From: JBNKHG01 sp050290225 | Lineage (GTDB): Bacteria > Pseudomonadota > Gammaproteobacteria > Pseudomonadales > Cellvibrionaceae | DNA: 8,386 nt | Direction of reading: 5' to 3' | Assembly: GCA_050290225.1 (NCBI GenBank) | Contig: JBNKHG010000021.1 | Coordinates: 1 to 8,386, forward strand | Part shown: piece after piece, positions 1-5,360 of the stretch | How the letters are laid out: each line of letters starts with the position of its first letter | How positions within the stretch are numbered: position 1 is the first letter of the stretch | Program-made: the position numbers and the translations under genes | Notes under the pieces: model-generated | Databases searched by the model: none | What the model saw: the letters and a program-made list of their open reading frames with translations, nothing else | Told to the model about the DNA's origin: nothing

Positions 1-962
1 CCATCTACGCCGCCCAGCAAACCGCACTGGCCTACGGCCTCACCAAAGACGACGTCTGCCAGGTGGTGGTGCCCCTGTTCCACAACAACGGCCTCTCCAC
101 CCTGGTCACCAGCGCGCTGTGGGCGGGCGGCACCATACTCCTGCAACCCAAATTCTCAGCCAGCAACTTCTGGAACGTGGCCCTGGAATACCGGGCCACC
201 TGGACAGCCCTGCCCGGCGCCTTCTTTATCAACGCCCTGTGGAACCAGAAAGTCCCCAACCACCACTTCAAGTTCTGGATCGTCGCCGTCTCCAAAGCCA
301 TCGAAGACAAGTTCAAGGTACAGACCCGCGGCCACTGGGGCATGACCGAAATGATCACCCTGCCCCTGGTGGGCGACCCCCACCACTCAGGCCCGGAACT
401 CAACATCGGCCGCCCCATCCCCGGCATCGAAATCTCGATCCGCAATGACCAAGGCCAGGAATGCCAGCCGGGGGAAACCGGCAACCTCCACGTAGGAGGC
501 GTAAGAGGCATCACCATCTTCAAGGAATACGCCAACAATCCCGAAGCCAACCAAAAAGCCTTCGACAAAGACGGTTGGTTTGACACCGGTGATCGTATCC
601 GCATCGACAGGGAAGGGCACATCTTCTTCGTAGACCGGGATAAAGACATGCTGCGGGTAGGGGGCGAAAACGTCTCCGCCTCCGAAATCGAGAAGGTCAT
701 CCGCCAACTGGCCTGGATAAAAGAATGCGCCGTCGTCGGCCAAAAGCACAACATGCTCGATGAAGTGCCCGTGGCCTTTATCTCCCTGAACGGCAACGCC
801 CCGGAAAACCCTAAAGAAACCCTCATCGGCCACTGTCAACAACACCTCGCTGACTTCAAAGTTATCCACCAGGTCTACATCATCGACGACTTCCCGAGGT
901 CCACCTTGGCAAAAATCGCCAAACACAAGCTCAAAGAAAACCTCCCGGAGCTCGAGTCATGA
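1..962 (+). CDS. CaiC/FadD-like acyl-CoA ligase (AMP-binding), 3' part
   Basis: This is the C-terminal part of an ANL-superfamily acyl-CoA synthetase, which makes an acyl-AMP and then an acyl-CoA in the cytoplasm. The reading frame enters at base 3 and stops with TGA at 960-962; the start and the ATP-binding P-loop-like motif lie outside the window. Visible motifs are WGMTE (336-350), GWFDTGD (573-593), and the hinge and lid region DRDKDML..GGENVSASEIE (about 633-690). Near the end, PRSTLAKIAK carries the expected catalytic lysine (912-914), but alanine replaces the usual glycine before it. From memory, the order TIFKEY..NP, GW..TGD, GGENVS resembles E. coli CaiC (carnitine/crotonobetaine-CoA ligase) more than long-chain FadD. 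The substrate is unknown. Codons are strongly C-ending, unlike the downstream genes, so this gene may have a different history. Family call is firm; subfamily is tentative. Confidence 0.93.
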   Translation, partial: IYAAQQTALAYGLTKDDVCQVVVPLFHNNGLSTLVTSALWAGGTILLQPKFSASNFWNVALEYRATWTALPGAFFINALWNQKVPNHHFKFWIVAVSKAIEDKFKVQTRGHWGMTEMITLPLVGDPHHSGPELNIGRPIPGIEISIRNDQGQECQPGETGNLHVGGVRGITIFKEYANNPEANQKAFDKDGWFDTGDRIRIDREGHIFFVDRDKDMLRVGGENVSASEIEKVIRQLAWIKECAVVGQKHNMLDEVPVAFISLNGNAPENPKETLIGHCQQHLADFKVIHQVYIIDDFPRSTLAKIAKHKLKENLPELES

Positions 963-993
963 CAACTCAAAGGTGCATTTATAAATCCCTTCC

Positions 994-1023
994 TTTGCGT
1001 CTTCGCGCCTCCGCAAGCGCAAA
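994..1023. repeat. Bulged GC-rich hairpin, possible dispersed intergenic repeat
   Basis: TTTGCG (994-999) pairs with CGCAAA (1018-1023). CTT/AAG (1001-1003 with 1015-1017) and GCG/CGC (1005-1007 with 1012-1014) continue the stem, with single bulges at 1000 and 1004 and a 4-base loop. It begins about 31 bases after the ligase stop codon. No T-run follows, so it is not a standard intrinsic terminator. The TTTGCGTCTTCGCG wording resembles short dispersed intergenic repeats I recall from many proteobacterial genomes; that link is from memory and unverified. Confidence 0.4.
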
Positions 1024-1165
1024 CCCCGCGCCTCGGCGAGAACCCATGATCACCTGGGTCAAATACTCAGGCCCAACCTGCCATGGTTCATCAGCAGCCA
1101 ATGTAGGAGCATAAAACTGTGTTATTGCATTACCCATCAACCAACCAAACGACTATTCTAACAAC

Positions 1166-1172
1166 AGGGGAG
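1166..1172 (+). promoter_or_regulatory. Ribosome binding site of the TonB-dependent receptor
   Basis: AGGGGAG lies 8 bases before the ATG at 1181, which supports that start over the second in-frame ATG at 1187. Confidence 0.8.
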
Positions 1173-1180
1173 TAAAGAAA

Positions 1181-3412
1181 ATGAAAATGTTATCCAGGTC
1201 CAATCACTTGTCCCTTGCGATCTCCATTGCTATCACTGGGGCTGCAATGACATCAGATCCTGTGCAGGCTCAAGAGGGAATGAAAGACCGGGCGCAGCTG
1301 GAAGAAATTCTGGTAACCGCCACTAAAAAAGGCCGTGCAGAAAACGTCCAGGATGTTCCAGTTTCCATCACGGCACTGGGTGAAAACCAACTGGACGCCA
1401 TGCACTTCGAAAGCATTGCCGATATCGGCTATAAATTCCCCAATGCCACACTGAAAGAATCAAACCTTGCGCCAGGTCAAGCCTTCTTTTTTATACGCGG
1501 TGTGGGAGTTACCCATGCTTCGGCATCGGTGGATCCCTCCGTGGGCTTTACCCTCAACGGCATGCCTTTCGGTGTAAGTGTGGGTGCGACCATGGACAGT
1601 TTTGATCTGGAATCACTGGAAGTACTTCGCGGCCCCCAGGGAACGCTTTTTGGACGCAATACCACCGGTGGTGTGGTTGCTGTGCGTACCAAGCGGCCCA
1701 CGGGCGAGTTCGGGTTTGAAGCGCAGGGCACATTAGGCTCCTATGATCGTCGTGATATCGCCGTCGGCATCGAGAATGCCCTGGTTGAAGACAAGCTGGC
1801 CGGCAGGTTGGCCCTCATGTACAAGGATCATGACGGTTACTACAAAAATGCAAACGGTGGTGATCGTATCGGTGAGGCGGACACCAAGCTTATTCGGCCC
1901 ACCCTGGTCTTCACCCCATCGAATACCCTGGATATCACGCTGTTTGCCGAATATGGAGAGCGTGATGGGGATCAGACTCCCGTACGCAATCTATATGAAG
2001 GATTTTATAGTTTATTTACACCGCCCAGTGATGACTTACGGGTGCTGGATCATGATTTGCCGGGCCATTTCTACCAGGAGTGGTGGCATACCATCGCTGA
2101 GGCGAATTGGAATGTGGGGCCGGGTGTGCTCACTTCCGTGACGGGGTATCGGGAGGTTGAACTGGAGACATCCATTGATATTGATGGCACATCAAGTTTT
2201 GGGGTTATCCCGAATTTCCCGAGTGCTGGAGTTATCCATTACGGACCAGCATTTTACGAGCAGGAACAGTTCAGCCAGGAAATCCGCTATGCGATGGATA
2301 TCGGCGAGCGGTTCAATCTCACCACCGGCCTGTTCTATTTTGATCAATCCTATGAATCCCATAGGATACTGAATATTTTTGGCAATATCGATCGCGGGCA
2401 CAGCTTCAATGACCACGACACTTACGCGGTGTTTGCGCAAGGGGATGTCCGGTTGACCGAAGACTGGGTGTTAACCCTGGGTGGCCGATACAGTAAAGAA
2501 AACAAAGATATCCGGAATGCAACATACGAGGGTGGTTGTGAACAAGATCCCTCCGATGTTTCCCGAAATATAAATTGCAATTACGATTTTGAAGATAGTG
2601 AAGGCTGGGAGAATTTCAGCCCCAAAGTGGGCCTGCAATGGTTGATCAACGATACCACTCAGGCCTATGCTTCCTGGACCAAGGGCTTTAAGAGCGGTGG
2701 CTACGTTGATGATGCCAATGTGCCAGCCGAGGTCGGACCCTATGATGAAGAAACCGTCGAGGCCTACGAAATTGGCCTGAAAACCGACCTGCTGGATGGC
2801 AAGCTACGCATGAATCTGGCGGCCTTCTTCAATGACTACACGGATATGCAGCGTTTTGTTATTTCAACTATCCTCGTGGATGGAGAACCCGAAAATATCA
2901 AGTCCGTTTTAAATGTCGGTGGCGCCCAGGTGATGGGGTTCGAAGCCGAGGTGACCTGGCTGGCGACAGAGCGTTTGACCTTAAGCGGTAACCTGGGACT
3001 AATGAGTAATGACATTAAGGAGTTCAACGGGCTGGATGTTGATCACGACGGCATACCGGATCCGGAGCTGGCCAAGGACGTTGAACTGGCAAACGTACCC
3101 GAGGTGATCTATAACCTGGCGGTCGCTTATGACATTCCTCTTTCCATTGGAGAGTTCTCCGTGAGAAGCGATTATACCTACACCGGAAAGCGCCCTGGTG
3201 ACGACGATAATGCCCTCTTCTTAGACCCTTATCGCTCTTTGAACCTGAGTGCCACTTTGGCAACTCACGATGGTCATTACCGCTTATCCTTATTCGGAAA
3301 GAATGTGTTGGATGACGTATCACTGGAGTCAGGTGCAAAGAGTTCATTTACTGCTACCGGTAATCCAAACAAACCACGCACTTGGGGGATAGAGTTCACC
3401 TATATCTATTGA
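1181..3412 (+). CDS. TonB-dependent outer-membrane receptor
   Basis: A complete 743-residue TonB-dependent receptor, which takes up a ligand across the outer membrane using energy passed from TonB-ExbBD. Residues 1-30 form a signal peptide with likely cleavage after VQA (residue 30). A TonB box-like EEILVTAT sits at 41-48, right after the mature N-terminus. The plug domain covers about 55-170 and includes the conserved LEVLRGPQGTLFGRNTTGG (about 146-164). The rest is an outer-membrane barrel ending in FTYIY, with an aromatic last residue. Length is typical. There is no long N-terminal extension, so no sign of sigma/anti-sigma signalling. The ligand cannot be named: this broad class, shared by sphingomonads and marine gammaproteobacteria, serves siderophores, sugars, lipids and aromatic compounds. 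The adjacent permease and CoA-activation genes favour an organic growth substrate over iron. No frameshift or missing plug motif is seen. Confidence 0.95.
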   Translation: MKMLSRSNHLSLAISIAITGAAMTSDPVQAQEGMKDRAQLEEILVTATKKGRAENVQDVPVSITALGENQLDAMHFESIADIGYKFPNATLKESNLAPGQAFFFIRGVGVTHASASVDPSVGFTLNGMPFGVSVGATMDSFDLESLEVLRGPQGTLFGRNTTGGVVAVRTKRPTGEFGFEAQGTLGSYDRRDIAVGIENALVEDKLAGRLALMYKDHDGYYKNANGGDRIGEADTKLIRPTLVFTPSNTLDITLFAEYGERDGDQTPVRNLYEGFYSLFTPPSDDLRVLDHDLPGHFYQEWWHTIAEANWNVGPGVLTSVTGYREVELETSIDIDGTSSFGVIPNFPSAGVIHYGPAFYEQEQFSQEIRYAMDIGERFNLTTGLFYFDQSYESHRILNIFGNIDRGHSFNDHDTYAVFAQGDVRLTEDWVLTLGGRYSKENKDIRNATYEGGCEQDPSDVSRNINCNYDFEDSEGWENFSPKVGLQWLINDTTQAYASWTKGFKSGGYVDDANVPAEVGPYDEETVEAYEIGLKTDLLDGKLRMNLAAFFNDYTDMQRFVISTILVDGEPENIKSVLNVGGAQVMGFEAEVTWLATERLTLSGNLGLMSNDIKEFNGLDVDHDGIPDPELAKDVELANVPEVIYNLAVAYDIPLSIGEFSVRSDYTYTGKRPGDDDNALFLDPYRSLNLSATLATHDGHYRLSLFGKNVLDDVSLESGAKSSFTATGNPNKPRTWGIEFTYIY

Positions 3413-3430
3413 GTGTCCGGATTTCACTCT

Positions 3431-3460
3431 GGGCCGGTCTCCACTACTGGAGGCTGGTCC
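3431..3460 (+). terminator. 13-bp stem-loop after the receptor gene (no U-tract)
   Basis: GGGCCGGTCTCCA (3431-3443) pairs with TGGAGGCTGGTCC (3448-3460) through 13 consecutive pairs, three of them G-U, around a CTAC loop. It starts 18 bases after the receptor stop codon, a normal place for a transcript end. There is no T-run after it, so it may block 3' exonucleases or act as a partial attenuator that lowers the downstream MFS gene relative to the receptor. Confidence 0.45.
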
Positions 3461-3664
3461 ACTCGATAAGAGAGTATGGTTTCCGGTTACAGTAAGACCA
3501 ATAAAATCTGTGAATGAGTTGGCGGAAAAATGGGAAAAGCCCTTAGCGTTAGTATTAGTCAGCAAACTGACCTTTTGGCGCGTTGTGACGGGATTGTCAG
3601 GCTTGGCGCGCTGTTTTCTGTCGCTTGGCTGCCTGACCGCAGTGAAATGTAGAGAGTGTAAATC
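3461..3664. other. Intergenic region with direct and inverted repeats upstream of MFS gene
   Basis: No gene is visible. GTCAGGC (3596-3602) and GCCTGAC (3631-3637) form a perfect 7-bp inverted repeat. GCTTGGC occurs at 3601-3607 and again at 3623-3629, 22 bases apart. TTGGCGCG occurs at 3575-3582 and 3603-3610, 28 bases apart. This clustering could be an operator for the permease gene. A -10-like TAAAAT at 3502-3507 has only a poor -35 partner (TTTCCG, 3480-3485). Confidence 0.35.
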
Positions 3665-4987
3665 GTGAATAGGAATCGCTATAAGAATTACATCGTTGTT
3701 CTTCTAATGTTGGTCTATACCTCCAATTTTCTGGATCGGCAAATCTTTACCCTACTGATGGAGCCTATCAAACTGGAGTTTGGGTTAAGCGACACCCAAC
3801 TTGGCTTTTTATCAGGTATCGCTTTTGCCATGTTTTATGCGACGCTGGGTATTCCCATTGCACGCTTGGCGGATCGTGCAAACCGCGTCAATATCATTTC
3901 ACTCTGTGCCATTATATGGTCGTTCATGACGCTGGCCAGCGGCCTCGTGATGAACTTTGTACAGCTTGCTCTGGTTCGTGTTGGTGTGGGCATTGGTGAG
4001 GCGGGTTGTACGCCGCCTGCTCATTCTCTTATCGCGGATTATTTTGAAAAGGGTGAACGTGCCAAGGCGCTTTCTATTTACTCCATGGGTATTCCTTTGG
4101 GAATACTGGTCGGCTATGTCTCAGGCGGATGGATCGCTGAGTTTTTTGGGTGGCGAGCCGCTTTTTTTGTGTTTGGTGTGCCTGGAATCATACTGGCCCT
4201 ATTGGTTAAATTCACTATTCGGGAACCTGAGCGCAAGGGCCACGCGGTTTCCACGCGTGAAAATACGCCCAACATGATAACCACATTAAAAACGTTGTGG
4301 GGACAGGCAACATTCCGCAATCTGCTGCTGAGTCACACGCTGATCGTGATCGTGTCTACCGGTATTGGCCAGTGGCTTGCCGTGTTCTTCACGCGATACC
4401 ATGATCTCACGGGCGGTGCACTGGGTACATGGTTGGCACTGGTATCCGGCGGGGCTGGCGCGCTGGGCTTATATCTTGGCGGCCATGTGGTGCATAAATA
4501 TTTCTCCACCAGTGAGCGCCGCCAAATTCTCCTGATTACCCTAATCGGATTTATTGGCATTCCGTTGAACTTTGTCATTTATCTCACTGATAATATGCAC
4601 CTTGCTCTTGGTGTTCTGTTCATCAACAGCATTTTGTACTTCTTTACCTTTGGGCCGTTCTATGCGCTGGTGCAAAGCTTGGCGCCCATCCGTATGCGGG
4701 CCACGGCGATTGCTATCGTTCTCTTTATGGCAAACCTGATTGGGCTTGGCCTTGGGCCTCAATTCGTCGGACTCTTCAGTGATTTGCTTGTGCCTTATGT
4801 TGGGGATGAATCCCTGCGCTACGCAATTTTGCTTCTAACGCCTTGTTCTCTTGTCGGTATGTGGTTGTCATTGAAGGCTGCCGGCACCGTACAGGAAGAC
4901 CTGGCTGAAGTGGAAAAAGCCGAAGCTGCCGAAATTTCTGCAATGGAAACGGAAACAGTAGTCAATATGACACCGCAAAAAGCCTGA
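3665..4987 (+). CDS. MFS permease (12-helix major facilitator)
   Basis: A complete 440-residue inner-membrane transporter of the major facilitator superfamily. The start is GTG at 3665: an in-frame TAA at 3659-3661 rules out an earlier start, and the next in-frame ATG (3707) would cut into helix 1. A weak GAGAG ribosome site lies at 3652-3656. Visible features are NFLDRQ in the first helix (about 21-26), the loop 2-3 motif A variant GIPIARLADRANR (62-74), the VRVGVGIGEAG..PPAHSLIADYF helix 4-5 signature (about 104-127), and RMRATAIAI (about 343-351) in the second half. Hydrophobic segments fit 12 helices, followed by a charged Glu/Ala-rich cytoplasmic tail (about 411-440). This subclass is often annotated as a spinster-like or hexuronate-type transporter and is commonly found beside TonB-dependent receptors, so it probably moves the same substrate or a product of it. 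The substrate is not determinable. Confidence 0.93.
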   Translation: MNRNRYKNYIVVLLMLVYTSNFLDRQIFTLLMEPIKLEFGLSDTQLGFLSGIAFAMFYATLGIPIARLADRANRVNIISLCAIIWSFMTLASGLVMNFVQLALVRVGVGIGEAGCTPPAHSLIADYFEKGERAKALSIYSMGIPLGILVGYVSGGWIAEFFGWRAAFFVFGVPGIILALLVKFTIREPERKGHAVSTRENTPNMITTLKTLWGQATFRNLLLSHTLIVIVSTGIGQWLAVFFTRYHDLTGGALGTWLALVSGGAGALGLYLGGHVVHKYFSTSERRQILLITLIGFIGIPLNFVIYLTDNMHLALGVLFINSILYFFTFGPFYALVQSLAPIRMRATAIAIVLFMANLIGLGLGPQFVGLFSDLLVPYVGDESLRYAILLLTPCSLVGMWLSLKAAGTVQEDLAEVEKAEAAEISAMETETVVNMTPQKA

Positions 4988-5002
4988 TCAGGTGAGGCAT
5001 AT

Positions 5003-5008
5003 AGGGGA
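5003..5008 (+). promoter_or_regulatory. Orphan ribosome binding site of the phosphotriesterase-like pseudogene
   Basis: AGGGGA lies 6 bases before ATA ACG AAA ATC (5015-5026), where relatives would begin Met-Thr-Lys-Ile. A well-placed Shine-Dalgarno with ATA in the start position suggests the start codon was lost by a single G-to-A change. Confidence 0.55.
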
Positions 5009-5014
5009 TATACC

Positions 5015-5217
5015 ATAACGAAAATCAGCACAATCACAGGCCCGATCGAACCTCGGGAAATGGGTTTTACCCTGATGCACGAACATATCATTACCATTAA
5101 CTGGTCACTTAGGGAGGCTTTTCCTCACCGGGTGGACCGTGAGCAAGTCGTGAAGGACGCCGTAAAGAAAGTAAATGCTGCCAAGATGTCGGTGTTTGCA
5201 CTATGGTGGATCTGACA
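5015..5217 (+). pseudogene. Phosphotriesterase-family hydrolase, N-terminal remnant
   Basis: Reading from ATA at 5015 gives KISTITGPIEPREMGFTLMH and then EHI, the N-terminus of the phosphotriesterase/lactonase family (TIM-barrel metal-dependent hydrolases). The HxH metal ligands are encoded at 5078-5080 and 5084-5086. Three lesions are visible. The start codon position holds ATA. After codon 5183-5185 the family sequence continues only in the next frame (5185 onward, DVGVCTMVDLT), a one-base deletion in a short A run. Homology then ends near 5217, leaving about 67 of the roughly 320-350 codons normal for the family, with both metal-binding C-terminal parts gone. It starts 27 bases after the MFS stop, so it was probably co-transcribed with the permease. 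Such enzymes hydrolyse phosphotriesters, lactones or related esters; the original substrate is unknown. Confidence 0.8.
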
Positions 5218-5351
5218 AAAAGAAACGGTTAAACAATGTACGCAGCCTCGTGGGCTTCAAAGCAAAAGCCAATGCTACCGGGAGCCGCCGACAGGCTGCT
5301 AAGTCATTGGATATCCCGAGATCAACGCTTATTTATTGGGACAAGAGAAGA
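5217..5351 (+). pseudogene. Helix-turn-helix fragment, possible transposase N-terminus
   Basis: In the frame that runs into the CoA-transferase gene, about 45 codons encode a basic segment containing SRRQAAKSLDIPRSTLIYW (5283-5339). Its RxxAAxxLxIPxSTL pattern matches helix-turn-helix segments of transposases and resolvase-like proteins. No catalytic domain follows: the sequence changes to a CaiB start at 5361. It directly abuts the phosphotriesterase remnant, so it probably marks an insertion later reduced by deletion. I cannot name the element family. An alternative is that these codons are translated as an N-terminal extension of the CoA transferase, since no stop codon separates them. Confidence 0.45.
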
Positions 5352-5354
5352 GGT
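5348..5354 (+). promoter_or_regulatory. Ribosome binding site of the fused CoA transferase
   Basis: AAGAGGT, with AGAGG at 5349-5353, lies 7 bases before ATG 5361. This site, together with CaiB homology beginning within a few residues of that ATG, decides the start against the longer open frame beginning at 5175. Confidence 0.65.
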
Positions 5355-5360
5355 ATAACC

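Larger units (their letters stand above)
963..1180. other. Intergenic region between ligase and receptor genes
   Basis: No gene is visible here. The region holds a palindrome ATTTATAAAT (977-986), a GC-rich bulged hairpin (994-1023, listed separately) and the ribosome binding site of the receptor gene at its right end. A promoter for the receptor is expected in this gap, but I could not find a convincing -35/-10 pair with normal spacing. Confidence 0.6.

Noticed and set aside
32..926. Long antisense open frames across the ligase gene
   Set aside because: They mirror the C-rich third codon positions of the ligase on the + strand, and their translations show no recognisable domain.
1125..1159. 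Promoter with TTGCAT and TATTCT upstream of the receptor
   Set aside because: The spacer is 23 bases and the -10 lies too close to the ribosome site.
3431..3460. Standard rho-independent terminator
   Set aside because: The stem is strong, but no T-run follows on either strand.
5175..5360. Open frame upstream of ATG 5361 as the true N-terminus of the CoA transferase
   Set aside because: Its first part is the phosphotriesterase remnant read out of frame and the next part is a helix-turn-helix fragment. A ribosome site and CaiB homology both point to ATG 5361.
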